64,000 bases of DNA from Cohnella rhizoplanae (GCF_948329515.1 NZ_CAOJCN010000012.1:124001-188000); one strand, 5' to 3'. Positions 42,897 to 51,765 are shown, counted from the first letter of the stretch. Made by a program: numbers and translations. Notes: generated by a model not told the origin, from the sequence alone.

Positions 42897-44147
42897 ATGA
42901 ACCGTATGCTCGCTTTCGTGCTCGTGGTTCTCGTTTCTTTCGGCGTTATCGCGGCGACCAGCCCGTATCTGCTGGACAAGACGAAGCTCGGGCTCGATTT
43001 GCAAGGCGGCTTTGAGATTTTGTACGAAGCATCCCCGCTCTCGGGGACGGGCGAGGTCACCAAGGATTCGCTCAACAAGACGGCCGAGAGCATCAAGAAG
43101 CGGATCGACTCGCGCGGCGTGGGCGAATCCGAGGTGACGCCGGAAGGCAAGAACCGCATCCGCGTCAAGATCGCCGGCGTCGCGGACGAATCCGAAGTCC
43201 GCAAGATGCTGCAGAAGCCGGCCGTGCTCACGTTCCGGAGCGCCGACGGCTGCGCCGCGGACGCCGGATACTGCAAGACCGAGCTGCAAGGCAACGAGTT
43301 CAAGGAAGGCGCGGCCAAGGTTGAGTACAACCAGCTGAGAGAGCCGCTCGTCGCCATCGAGGTCAAGGATAAAAAGAAATTCGAAGAGATCTCGACCCGA
43401 CTGCTCGGCAAGCAGCTCGCCATCTATCTTGACGATGACCTGCTCTCCGATCCTACCGTCCAAGGCGTCTTCACCGACGGCAACGCTACGATCTCCGGCC
43501 AGCGGACGGCGGCCGACGCCAAGGCGCTGGCCGATACGATCAACCTCGGCGCGCTGCCGCTGAAGCTCAGCGAGAAATATACGCAGAGCGTAGGCGCGAC
43601 GCTCGGCCAGAAGTCGCTGGACGAGACGCTGCTCGCGGGCCTCATCGCTTCCGTCGCCATTTTCATATTCATGGTCGTCTTCTATCGCCTGCCGGGCGTC
43701 ATCGCGGGCTTCTGCCTGCTCGTGTTCGTCTGGCTGCTCATCGCCGTCTTCTGGCTGATGGGCGCAACGCTGACGCTGCCGGGCATCGCGGCGTTCGTGC
43801 TCGGGATCGGCATCGCCGTCGACTCCAACATCATCACCGCCGAGCGCATCAAGGACGAGATCCGCACGGGCAAGAGCATCGCGTCGTCGCTGCGTTCAGG
43901 CAACAAGAACAGCTTCCGCACGATCATCGACGCGCATATCACCAACATTATCGCGGGCGCCGTGCTGTACTTCATCGGCCAAGGCTCCGTCAAGGGCTTC
44001 GCGGTCGTGCTGCTGGCTTCGATTATCGTCAATATCGCGACTAACATTTTCCTGCCGCGCTATCTCATGCATCTGCTCGTGAAGAGCGGCAAGTTCAACA
44101 AGGTCGGTTATTATGGCGTAAAGGAGAGTGAAATCCGTGCGCTATAA
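42897..44147 (+). CDS. secD: Protein translocase subunit SecD
   Basis: 416 residues from the ATG at 42897 with AAAGGGG 11 nt upstream; a TTG at 42867 is a poorer alternative. The N-terminal membrane segment is followed by GLDLQGGFEILYEA (D1 motif), the periplasmic P1 domain and five membrane segments at the C-terminus with GIGIAVDSNIITAERI (D4-type motif). SecDF uses the proton gradient to pull translocating chains. B. subtilis fuses SecD and SecF; here they are separate genes. Confidence 0.96.
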   Translation: MNRMLAFVLVVLVSFGVIAATSPYLLDKTKLGLDLQGGFEILYEASPLSGTGEVTKDSLNKTAESIKKRIDSRGVGESEVTPEGKNRIRVKIAGVADESEVRKMLQKPAVLTFRSADGCAADAGYCKTELQGNEFKEGAAKVEYNQLREPLVAIEVKDKKKFEEISTRLLGKQLAIYLDDDLLSDPTVQGVFTDGNATISGQRTAADAKALADTINLGALPLKLSEKYTQSVGATLGQKSLDETLLAGLIASVAIFIFMVVFYRLPGVIAGFCLLVFVWLLIAVFWLMGATLTLPGIAAFVLGIGIAVDSNIITAERIKDEIRTGKSIASSLRSGNKNSFRTIIDAHITNIIAGAVLYFIGQGSVKGFAVVLLASIIVNIATNIFLPRYLMHLLVKSGKFNKVGYYGVKESEIRAL

Positions 44148-45045
44148 ATTCCACGACATCGACTGGATTAAATGGAGCAAGCCTTTCTTTATCGCATCGC
44201 TCGTCGTCGTGCTGATCGGCATCCTGTCGCTCTCGATCCGGGGTCTGAACTACGGCATCGATTTTCAATCGGGCACCTCGGTCGATATCGCGATCACCAA
44301 GCCGGTGAACGGCGACGATGTCAAGGCGTTTCTCGAGAAGGAAGAATTGGGCGAATACCACCTGACGACGGCAGCCGAGCGGCTCTCGATCCGCTTCAAG
44401 GCCGCGCTGAACGAAGAGCAGCAGAGCAAGCTCGAGTCCGACTTTAAGTCGAAGTTCGACGACAAGGCGTCCTTCGAGAAAAATATCGTAGACGTCGAGA
44501 TCGCCAAGGAGCAGCAGACGAACGCGCTGCGCGGCATCCTGATCGCATCGCTCGGCATCATCATCTACATCGCGATCCGCTTCGAATGGCGGTACGCCAT
44601 CTCGTCGGTCATCGCGCTTCTGTACGATGCCTTTATCGTCATCACGCTGTTCTCGATCTTCCATCTGGAAGTGAATCTGCCGTTCATCGTAGCGGTGCTC
44701 ACCATCATCGGGTATTCGATCAACGATACCGTCGTCATATTCGACCGGATCCGGGAGAACATGCGCTTCGCGAAGGTGAAGTCGGAGGCCGATCTGGCCA
44801 AGGTCGTCAACGACAGCATCACGCAGACGCTGACCCGCTCGATCAACACGGTCATCACCGTCGCCTTCGCCGCCGTCTGTCTCTTCGTATTCGGCAGCGA
44901 ATCGATCAAGATGTTCTCGCTGGCCATGATCTTCGGCCTGATCAGCGGCGCCTATTCCTCCATATTCATCGCCAGCCCGCTCTGGTTCTGGATGAAACGA
45001 AAAGCGAAGCCTGCCAAGCCCGTTAAGGCGCAGCCGGCGCCTTGA
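44137..45045 (+). CDS. secF: Protein translocase subunit SecF
   Basis: 302 residues from the GTG at 44137, ten bases after AAGGAG; an in-frame GTG at 44128 is only one base from that site and is less likely. Six membrane segments, GIDFQSGTSVDI near 40 and IGYSINDTVVIFDRIRENM near 195 (F-type motifs). The gene overlaps the secD end by 11 bases, so translation is coupled. The tail is Lys/Pro-rich. Confidence 0.96.
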   Translation: MRYKFHDIDWIKWSKPFFIASLVVVLIGILSLSIRGLNYGIDFQSGTSVDIAITKPVNGDDVKAFLEKEELGEYHLTTAAERLSIRFKAALNEEQQSKLESDFKSKFDDKASFEKNIVDVEIAKEQQTNALRGILIASLGIIIYIAIRFEWRYAISSVIALLYDAFIVITLFSIFHLEVNLPFIVAVLTIIGYSINDTVVIFDRIRENMRFAKVKSEADLAKVVNDSITQTLTRSINTVITVAFAAVCLFVFGSESIKMFSLAMIFGLISGAYSSIFIASPLWFWMKRKAKPAKPVKAQPAP

Positions 45046-45076
45046 CGGATCAAGGGAATAGAGGTGTATCGATAAG

Positions 45077-46006
45077 ATGACTCATAAAAAGACCGGCAAA
45101 ACGCTGCATGGCATCAAGGTCTCCCTGCTCGGGTTGCTCGTACTGTCGGTCTTCAAGGGTCTCGCAGGTTGGTTAACAGGCAGCAAAGCGCTGATGGCGG
45201 ACGCGTGCCATTCGGCGGCCGACTTCGCCGCCGCCGTCAATTCTTATCTGCGGCACCGGAGGGCGATTAAACCCCACGGCACCGCGGATCGGCAGCGCGA
45301 AGCGGTGGCCGCCGTCATCTTCGCGGCGCTGCTGCTGCTGGCCGGACTCGAGATGGCGATCTCCTCGCTTCGTTCGATCGCATGGGGCGAGGACCGGGCG
45401 CCCGGCTGGGGCGCCGTCATCGCGATCGCCGTCGGCATGGCCGCCCGCGAAGGGCTGATCCTGTACCGGCGCAGCTACGATCTGCGAATGGGACTGCGCC
45501 CGGACGCGACCCGGACCGACCGATCGGACGTATTCGCATCGCTGACCGCGCTGGTCGGCACCGCGGGCGCCATGATCGGGCACGTGCTGGAGCTGCCCGT
45601 GCTGTACGTGCTCGACCCGGCGGCCGGACTCGTGATCGGCGTGTTCGTGCTCCGGATGGGTTACCGGCAGGCGGCATCGGCGATCGGCGCCGTCGAGAGG
45701 CGGCCGATGGACGAAGTGGACGCGCAGACCTTGCTGGAGGTCGTGCAGCGGGTCGACGGCGTCGTCGCGGTCGACGAGCTGAGAGCGAAGGAACATGGCC
45801 ATTACGTCATCGTAGACGTCCTCATCCGCGTGAATCCGCGCATTTCGGTGCTCGAAGGCCACGATATCGCGCAGCGCGTGCGCAGGCAGCTGACCAAGCG
45901 CTTCCTGCATGTATCCGACGCCAACGTGCACGTAGAGCCTTACGATCCCGGATATCCCTACAAATCGAATCATCAAGAAGAAGAAATGCCTACCTTAATT
46001 CAATAA
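45077..46006 (+). CDS. Cation diffusion facilitator family transporter
   Basis: 309 residues. The first 200 contain about six membrane segments, and the rest is the cytoplasmic CDF dimerisation domain (VDGVVAVDELRAKEHGHYVIVDVLIRV). Members export Zn, Mn, Fe or Co against protons. The TM2 site DACHSAADF keeps His and Asp, but the TM5 site reads TRTDRSDVF, where Thr stands at the position usually held by His four residues before Asp, so the metal may be unusual. It lies between secF and recJ, where B. subtilis has other genes. Confidence 0.88.
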   Translation: MTHKKTGKTLHGIKVSLLGLLVLSVFKGLAGWLTGSKALMADACHSAADFAAAVNSYLRHRRAIKPHGTADRQREAVAAVIFAALLLLAGLEMAISSLRSIAWGEDRAPGWGAVIAIAVGMAAREGLILYRRSYDLRMGLRPDATRTDRSDVFASLTALVGTAGAMIGHVLELPVLYVLDPAAGLVIGVFVLRMGYRQAASAIGAVERRPMDEVDAQTLLEVVQRVDGVVAVDELRAKEHGHYVIVDVLIRVNPRISVLEGHDIAQRVRRQLTKRFLHVSDANVHVEPYDPGYPYKSNHQEEEMPTLIQ

Positions 46007-46011
46007 AATCG

Positions 46012-46045
46012 CTGTGGACTCCGCCGCCCAAGGCGGGGTCCACAG
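46012..46045 (+). repeat. Strong 14-bp hairpin between the CDF transporter and recJ
   Basis: CTGTGGACTCCGCC (46012-46025) pairs with GGCGGGGTCCACAG (46032-46045) with one G-U pair and a 6-nt loop. No T run follows, so it may stabilise or process mRNA rather than terminate. Confidence 0.75.
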
Positions 46046-46075
46046 TGCTGTAGGGCAGAAAGGAGCGATGCCAAG

Positions 46076-48529
46076 GTGAAAGCCGCCTATCGCTGGGTCA
46101 TGGCCGAAGAAGACGAACAGGCCGCTGCGGCGCTCGCGGCCCAACTGGGCCTTGCGCCTCTCGTGAGCCGTCTCCTCGTATCGCGGGGGTATAAGAAAGC
46201 GGAGGACGCGGACAGATTCCTGTACCCGGGTCTTCGGGATCTGCACGATCCCTATCTCATGCTCGGCATGGACCTTGCCGTGGCGCGGATCCGCCGGGCG
46301 ATCGAAGCCGGGGAGCGCATCCGGGTATACGGAGACTACGACGCCGACGGCGTCACCTCCACCGCGCTCATGCACCGGCTGCTCGGCCGGCTCGGCGCGG
46401 ACTTCGATACGTACATACCGCACCGCAGCAAAGAAGGCTACGGGCTCAACCTGCCGGCTATCGATCATGCCGCGGAGTCCGGCGTCAAGCTGATCGTGAC
46501 GGTGGACAACGGAATCAGCGCGGTCGACCAGATCGCTTATGCGGCAGCGCTCGGCATCGACGTCGTCGTCACGGACCATCACGAGCCGCCCGCCGTTCTG
46601 CCGTCCGCGGCGGTCGCCATCGTGAACCCGAAGCAGCCGGGCTGTCCGTATCCGTTCAAGGAGCTTACGGGCTCGGCGGTCGCTTTCAAGCTGGCGCACG
46701 CGCTGCTGGGCGAGCCGGACCTCTCGCTTGCGGACGTGGCCGCGATCGGGGTCGTCGCCGACCTGATGCCGCTGACGGACGAGAATCGCGCGATCGTACA
46801 GCTGGGCCTCGCGGAGATGAATGCGCGGCCGAGCCATGGCGTGAAGGCGCTGGCGCAGATCGCGGGCGCCGAGCCGGGTCGTCTCACGAGCGGACGTATC
46901 GCATTCGGGCTCGCGCCGAGGCTGAACGCGGGCGGACGGCTGGCCGAGGCGGACATCGCGCTGCGGCTGCTGATCTCGTCCGACCGGGAAGAAGCCGAGC
47001 TGCTGGCCGCGGAGCTCGACATGCTGAATCAGGAGCGGCAGCAGCTCGTGGAGGACACGCTCGCCCAAGCAGACGCCGCCTGGCAGTCCATCGTAGCCGA
47101 GCACGGCGGGCGGGGACCCGCGGTCATCGCGATTGCGGGCGATGGCTGGAACGCCGGCATCGCGGGGCTGGTCGCCTCCAAGCTGGTCGAGCGCTACTAC
47201 AAACCGGCCGTCGTGCTGGCGGCGGACGCGGCGACCGGTCTATGCAAAGGCTCGGCGCGCTCGATCGAAGGCTTCGATCTGCATGCCGCGCTCACCGCGT
47301 GCGCGGACGAACTGGAGCACTTCGGGGGCCACAAGGCGGCGGCGGGCATGACGATGCGCACGGATCGGGTCGCATCGCTCGGCGCGCGGCTGTCCGCGCT
47401 GGCCGAAGCCTGGCTATCTGCGGAGGATTGGATCCCGAGGAAGAAGGCGGACCTCGTCTGCCGCGCCTCCGAGCTCACGCTCGAAGCCGCGGAGCAGCTG
47501 CGGGCGCTGGAGCCCTGCGGCATCGGCAACCCGTCCCCGCGGTTCGTGCTGCGGGAGGCCGAGGTGCTGGATGCCAAGGCGATGGGCAAGGAGAGCCGGC
47601 ATCTGCGGGTCGTGCTGGGTCAAGGCGGCCGAAAGCTGGAGGCGGTGTGCTTCGGCAGAGGCGGCGACTGCGAGACCATGCAGGGCTGCGGAACGGTGAA
47701 CGTGCTCGGAGAGCTGTCCGTGAACGAATGGAACGGCAGCAAAAGAGTCCAGCTCATGCTGCAGGATTGGCAGACGGCGGCGCTGCCCGTGCACGACCGC
47801 CGGCACGAGGCCGATTGGCAGAGCGCGCTGCGGTCGCTGGCCGCAGCCGACCATGCCGCGCCGCTCCTGGCCGTAGCGGCCGGCGAGGCGGCGCTCGCCA
47901 TGCTCCGGGAGAGCCTCGTCGACGCGACCGGCCTTCGCGTAGCCGCTTATGCGGAAGCCGCGCGTATCGTCGCTGAGGCGGGCGAGCGTACGCTGCGCAT
48001 CGCGCTCATCGATCTGCCCGAGGCGGCGGAGAGCCTGGAGGGCTTGCGCATGCTGCTGTCCGCCGGATACGCCGTGGAGGAGATCCATCTCCTGTCGGCC
48101 GGCAGGAGCCGGCTCGGGAATTCCGACGGCAGGGCGGCATCGGGCGGGAGCCGGGGGACCGGCGGACGGATGCCGACCCGGGAGCAATTCGGAGAGGTAT
48201 ATGCCCTGCTCCGCCGCAAAGGGAGCTGGATCGAAGCACCGGACGGCTTTCTCCGCCAGGTGGCGGAGCGGACGGGCCGTACGCTCGCCGACGTGGTCAT
48301 GATGCAGGATGTCTTCGAGGAGCTCGGCTTCCTGCGGCGCAGCCGCGCCGCGGTCGAGGTCGTCGCGCAGCCGCCCAAGCGGCAGCTGGAGGAGTCCGCC
48401 CGGTACCGCAAGGCGCTCCTGCGCGCGGAAGCCGAATCGTTGTCCGGCATGTCCCCCGCCGAGCTGCGGAGCTGGCTGCGCAAGCTGGCGGAAGGTAACG
48501 ATGGCAAGCTGTTGAGATCAAGTGTATAA
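46076..48529 (+). CDS. recJ: Single-stranded-DNA-specific exonuclease RecJ
   Basis: 5'-3' exonuclease acting on single strands in recombination and repair. 817 residues from a GTG with AGGAG ten bases upstream. Metal-binding motifs YGDYDADGVTS (about 84-94) and TDHHEPP (about 168) belong to the DHH phosphoesterase family; DHHA1 lies near 345-450, and an OB-fold follows near 460-580. The C-terminal 230 residues are the extra RecJ_C region of Bacillus-type RecJ and include a Gly/Arg-rich linker near 690-700. recJ-apt is the B. subtilis order. Confidence 0.95.
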   Translation: MKAAYRWVMAEEDEQAAAALAAQLGLAPLVSRLLVSRGYKKAEDADRFLYPGLRDLHDPYLMLGMDLAVARIRRAIEAGERIRVYGDYDADGVTSTALMHRLLGRLGADFDTYIPHRSKEGYGLNLPAIDHAAESGVKLIVTVDNGISAVDQIAYAAALGIDVVVTDHHEPPAVLPSAAVAIVNPKQPGCPYPFKELTGSAVAFKLAHALLGEPDLSLADVAAIGVVADLMPLTDENRAIVQLGLAEMNARPSHGVKALAQIAGAEPGRLTSGRIAFGLAPRLNAGGRLAEADIALRLLISSDREEAELLAAELDMLNQERQQLVEDTLAQADAAWQSIVAEHGGRGPAVIAIAGDGWNAGIAGLVASKLVERYYKPAVVLAADAATGLCKGSARSIEGFDLHAALTACADELEHFGGHKAAAGMTMRTDRVASLGARLSALAEAWLSAEDWIPRKKADLVCRASELTLEAAEQLRALEPCGIGNPSPRFVLREAEVLDAKAMGKESRHLRVVLGQGGRKLEAVCFGRGGDCETMQGCGTVNVLGELSVNEWNGSKRVQLMLQDWQTAALPVHDRRHEADWQSALRSLAAADHAAPLLAVAAGEAALAMLRESLVDATGLRVAAYAEAARIVAEAGERTLRIALIDLPEAAESLEGLRMLLSAGYAVEEIHLLSAGRSRLGNSDGRAASGGSRGTGGRMPTREQFGEVYALLRRKGSWIEAPDGFLRQVAERTGRTLADVVMMQDVFEELGFLRRSRAAVEVVAQPPKRQLEESARYRKALLRAEAESLSGMSPAELRSWLRKLAEGNDGKLLRSSV

Positions 48530-48530
48530 T
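48502..48530 (+). promoter_or_regulatory. Possible apt promoter inside the recJ 3' end
   Basis: A perfect TATAAT (48525-48530) overlaps the recJ stop, 17 bp after a poor -35 (TGGCAA, 48502-48507). Confidence 0.35.
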
Positions 48531-48567
48531 GCAATCTGGCGAACTCGTTTTGAAGGAGCGATCAATC

Positions 48568-49080
48568 ATGGATTTTAAGCCATATATCCGCGTGATTCCC
48601 GACTTTCCCGTACCCGGCATCCGCTTCAAGGACATTACGACCCTGCTGAACAACGGCGAGGTGTACCGCGCGGCGATCGAGGAAATGAAGGAACGCGTGA
48701 AGGACTGGGACATCGACATCGTAGCCGGTCCCGAAGCGCGCGGCTTCGTCATCGGCGCCCCGCTCGCGCTGGCGCTCGGCGTCGGCTTCGTGCCGATCCG
48801 CAAGTCGGGCAAGCTGCCCGGCGAGACCGTCGAAGCGGGCTACGACCTGGAGTACGGCAAGGACACGCTGGCGGTGCACAAGGATGCGATCAAGCCCGGC
48901 CAGAAGGTGCTGATCGCGGACGATCTGCTGGCTACCGGCGGCACGATCGCGACGACGATCAGACTGATCGAGCAGCTCGGCGGCGAGATCGCGGGCGCAT
49001 CGTTCCTCATCGAGCTGAGCTATCTCGACGGACGGGACAAGCTCAACGGCGCGCGCATCGAATCGCTCGTTCAATATTGA
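48568..49080 (+). CDS. apt: Adenine phosphoribosyltransferase
   Basis: Purine salvage enzyme making AMP from adenine and PRPP. 170 residues from the ATG at 48568, with AAGGAG upstream; an upstream in-frame ATG at 48529 lacks a ribosome site. The PRPP loop VLIADDLLATGGTIA is at about 114-128 and the N-terminal IPDFPVPGIRFKDITTLL is diagnostic. A strong terminator follows, then the accessory block that separates it from relA. Confidence 0.97.
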   Translation: MDFKPYIRVIPDFPVPGIRFKDITTLLNNGEVYRAAIEEMKERVKDWDIDIVAGPEARGFVIGAPLALALGVGFVPIRKSGKLPGETVEAGYDLEYGKDTLAVHKDAIKPGQKVLIADDLLATGGTIATTIRLIEQLGGEIAGASFLIELSYLDGRDKLNGARIESLVQY

Positions 49081-49115
49081 CCCAAGGCCGCGGCGAATTC
49101 CGCCGGGCTGAGAGG

Positions 49116-49151
49116 CCGGACGCTCCGTCAGACGGAACGTCCGGTTTTTTT
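49116..49151 (+). terminator. Terminator after apt
   Basis: CCGGACG (49116-49122) pairs with CGTCCGG (49138-49144), with an inner CCG/CGG extension and seven T residues. Confidence 0.92.
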
Positions 49152-49164
49152 ATATAATGCGAGT

Positions 49165-49254
49165 GGTTGATTTTATTCCTAGCCGAGACTTCCTGGGCGA
49201 AGCGATGGCACTAGCGGTTGATTTTGTTCCTAGCCGAGACTTCCTGGGCGAAGC
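49165..49254 (+). repeat. Two 39-bp direct repeats, 51-bp period
   Basis: Copies at 49165-49203 and 49216-49254 differ at a single base (A/G at the 11th position). They lie between the apt terminator and the response-regulator promoter. No open frame or known element explains them. Confidence 0.9.
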
Positions 49255-49262
49255 CTTTCATC

Positions 49263-49316
49263 TTCAGCCGATCTTCAGCTACGGCTCAGAAGCGCTTCAG
49301 CGCCACGCCGGATAAT
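49263..49316 (+). promoter_or_regulatory. Four 11-bp-spaced TTCA elements and -10 box before the first response regulator
   Basis: TTCAGC at 49263, TTCAGC at 49274, CTCAGA at 49285 and TTCAGC at 49296 are exactly 11 bp apart, one helical turn each, the layout of OmpR/PhoB/PhoP-type boxes. GATAAT (49311-49316) begins 15 bp after the start of the last element and no good -35 is present, which suggests activator dependence. Confidence 0.6.
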
Positions 49317-49359
49317 GAGGTCAGACGAATAGCGTGCAACGAAGAGGAGCGACATCGCG

Positions 49360-50043
49360 ATGAATCAAATCAAAGGTATCCGGATCCTCGCCGTAGACGA
49401 CGAGCCTAATATATTGCAATTCCTGGAGCTGGGGCTGCTCAACGAAGGCTTCGAGGTGCAGACGGCCCCCGACGGGATGACGGCGATCACGCTGGCCAAG
49501 AGCTTCAAGCCGCACGTCGCCATACTGGACGTCATGATGCCCGGCATGGACGGCTTCGAAGCTTGCAAAATGCTCAAGAAGACGGAAAACGTCGCGGTCA
49601 TCATGCTGACGGCCAAAGACGAGGTGGACGATCGGGTGAAAGGGCTGATGCTGGGAGCGGACGATTATATGGTCAAGCCGTTCAGCTTCGAGGAGCTGCT
49701 CGCTCGCATTCATGCGAGGGTGCGCAACCAGTTTCCGCTCATGTCCGGACAGGCCGTATTCGGACCGATCGGCATCGATGACCGGCGCAAGGAGATCAGC
49801 CTGAGCGGTCGCGTGCTCGAGCTGTCGCCTACCGAATACGAGCTGCTCAAATATATGGTCATCAACCACGGCATCGTACTGAGCAAGGCGCTCATTCTCG
49901 ACAAGGTATGGGGCTACGACTTCGGCGGGGACGAGAACATCGTCGAGGTGTACATCCGTTCGCTGCGGGAGAAGCTCGGCGACAAGGAGCACCAGCTGAT
50001 CCGCACCCTGCGCGGCGCGGGATACCGGATCGATCTGCCATGA
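49360..50043 (+). CDS. OmpR-family response regulator (first two-component system)
   Basis: 227 residues. Receiver domain 1-120 with the phosphoacceptor Asp57 in AILDVMMPG, acidic pocket Asp13/Asp14 and Lys in VKPFS (about 107). The C-terminal winged helix (about 133-226) has SPTEYELLKYMV and the recognition region NIVEVYIRSLREKLG. AGAGGAG lies before the ATG. It overlaps its kinase gene (ATGA). Arrays of 11-bp TTCA repeats stand before this gene and before the pump operon, so it is the best candidate to control both. The signal is unknown. Confidence 0.95.
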   Translation: MNQIKGIRILAVDDEPNILQFLELGLLNEGFEVQTAPDGMTAITLAKSFKPHVAILDVMMPGMDGFEACKMLKKTENVAVIMLTAKDEVDDRVKGLMLGADDYMVKPFSFEELLARIHARVRNQFPLMSGQAVFGPIGIDDRRKEISLSGRVLELSPTEYELLKYMVINHGIVLSKALILDKVWGYDFGGDENIVEVYIRSLREKLGDKEHQLIRTLRGAGYRIDLP

Positions 50044-51617
50044 GGCGGGACCCGGAAGGGGCCGTCCGCGCGCCGTTGAAAGGCTCCTTGCGCCTTCAGC
50101 TGCTGTCGCGGTCGCTGCTCGTCGTGGCCGTGCTGCTCGTGTTCATCGGCGTGCTGCAGTACGTGCTCATGCGCAAGTTCACGTACGAGAACAAAGCCTC
50201 GGCGCTCCAGAGCCAGATCCTGACGCTGCCTCCTGACATCTGGCGGGACCGCCAAGGACATGGCGCCGGCGTCTCGGACCGCTCCTTCAAGCCGGAATAC
50301 GGCTCTTCCGGGGCCAAGCAGCAGCTCGGCAACGGCGGCGCAGAAGCGGCGGCCGACACCGAAGAGGCGTACGCCGATAATGCGGACGCCATGCGCGGCC
50401 GATTCTACGTCCCCGGTGCCACCGTCGCGCTGATCGGTACCGACCTGAGCTTTACGACGTTGTCCGAATGGACGGACCAGGCTGACCCGCCGCGGCTGGA
50501 TGACGCGGTGTATAAGGCGGCTATGAGCGGCGAGGGGAAGGATGCAGGTCGCGGGGCGGATTACCGGATCGCGAAGGACGCGGAGGGACGCGAACAGCTC
50601 GTCGTGCTCCGTTCTCTGGGCAAAGACGGACAGGGCTCCGGCGTCATCCAGATCAGCGCGGGAACGGAGGAGCTCAAGGAGACGCTGAACGGGCAGCTGC
50701 TGCTATTCGGATTCCTCTCTCTGTTGGCGCTGTTCGCGGGACTGCTCGCGCTCCTGCCCGTGCTGCGCCGGACGCTCACGCCGCTGTCCGACCTGGTCGA
50801 CAGGGTCGAACGGATCGACGCCGGCAATCTCGACGAGCCGTTTCCCGCGATCGCGAAGCCGGTGGAGATCGGGCGGCTGTCGGCATCGTTCAACGGAATG
50901 CTGGCGCGGCTGAACGATGCTTTCGAGACGGAGAAGGAAGCGAAGGAGCATATGCGTCAGTTCGTGGCGGACGCGTCGCATGAGCTGCGGACGCCGCTCA
51001 CCTCGATACACGGCTTTTTAGAGGTGCTGCTGCGCGGCGCTTCCAACAATCCGGAGCAGCTCGAGCGCGCGCTGCGCAGCATGCACGGCGAGTCGGAGCG
51101 GCTGCGCAAGCTGGTCGGAGACCTGCTGACGCTCGCGAAGCTCGACCAGCGGGGCGCCATGCACGCCGCGCGCGGCAGCCTGAGCGATACGCTGCGCGAG
51201 ATGGAGCCGCAGCTGCGGATGCTGGCCGGCTCCCGCGAGGTTGACTTTTCGCTGCCGGAGGACATGTACTGTCTATACGATCCCGACAAGATCAAGCAGG
51301 TCGTGCTCAATTTGTTCCACAACGCCGTCCAGCATACGGATCCGACGGAAGGCGCGATCTCGCTCGCGGTCCGCAAGGCCGACGGGTTCGTGCATCTCGA
51401 CGTAAAGGACAACGGCTCCGGCATCGACGCCGCGCATCTGCCGCACGTGTTCGACCGATTCTATCGCAGCGACTCCTCGCGCACGCGCAAGTACGGCGGC
51501 GCCGGACTCGGCTTGTCCATCTCCAAGTCGATTACGGACGCGCTTGGCGGCCGCATCGGGGTCGCGAGCGAACCGGGGCGCGGCACGATATTTACGCTCC
51601 GATTGCCCGAACAATGA
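50040..51617 (+). CDS. Sensor histidine kinase (first two-component system)
   Basis: 525 residues. Two membrane segments (about 22-42 and 220-242) flank an extracytoplasmic sensor of about 175 residues, rich in Gly/Ala/Asp near 65-120 and of no recognised fold. HAMP is at about 243-295, HisKA carries the phosphorylated His near 314 in ASHELRTPLTS, and the HATPase domain (about 390-525) has DNGSGI and GGAGLGLSI. The start overlaps the regulator stop. A strong terminator follows, so the pump genes are a separate unit. Confidence 0.94.
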   Translation: MRRDPEGAVRAPLKGSLRLQLLSRSLLVVAVLLVFIGVLQYVLMRKFTYENKASALQSQILTLPPDIWRDRQGHGAGVSDRSFKPEYGSSGAKQQLGNGGAEAAADTEEAYADNADAMRGRFYVPGATVALIGTDLSFTTLSEWTDQADPPRLDDAVYKAAMSGEGKDAGRGADYRIAKDAEGREQLVVLRSLGKDGQGSGVIQISAGTEELKETLNGQLLLFGFLSLLALFAGLLALLPVLRRTLTPLSDLVDRVERIDAGNLDEPFPAIAKPVEIGRLSASFNGMLARLNDAFETEKEAKEHMRQFVADASHELRTPLTSIHGFLEVLLRGASNNPEQLERALRSMHGESERLRKLVGDLLTLAKLDQRGAMHAARGSLSDTLREMEPQLRMLAGSREVDFSLPEDMYCLYDPDKIKQVVLNLFHNAVQHTDPTEGAISLAVRKADGFVHLDVKDNGSGIDAAHLPHVFDRFYRSDSSRTRKYGGAGLGLSISKSITDALGGRIGVASEPGRGTIFTLRLPEQ

Positions 51618-51628
51618 ATCCGCCCATC

Positions 51629-51662
51629 GCTATCGCTTCCCTTGGGGGGCGGTAGCTTTTTT
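51629..51662 (+). terminator. Terminator after the first sensor kinase
   Basis: GCTATCGC (51629-51636) pairs with GCGGTAGC (51649-51656) with one G-U pair, plus inner CCC/GGG pairing, and six T residues follow. Confidence 0.85.
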
Positions 51663-51711
51663 GTCCGCTTATTCCGGACGAGACGGCTTGGATCGCGGCC
51701 GGACAGCCATT

Positions 51712-51765
51712 TTCAGCTGGCATTCATCCGCTGTTCATCTAAAATTCACGCAACTCTGCTAGGCT
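51712..51765 (+). promoter_or_regulatory. Four 11-bp-spaced TTCA elements and -10 box before the pump operon
   Basis: TTCA occurs at 51712, 51723, 51734 and 51745, exactly 11 bp apart (TTCAGC, TTCATC, TTCATC, TTCACG). An extended -10 TGCTAGGCT (51757-51765) has its hexamer 15 bp after the start of the last element, the same offset as at 49296-49311. No independent -35 is evident. Confidence 0.6.
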
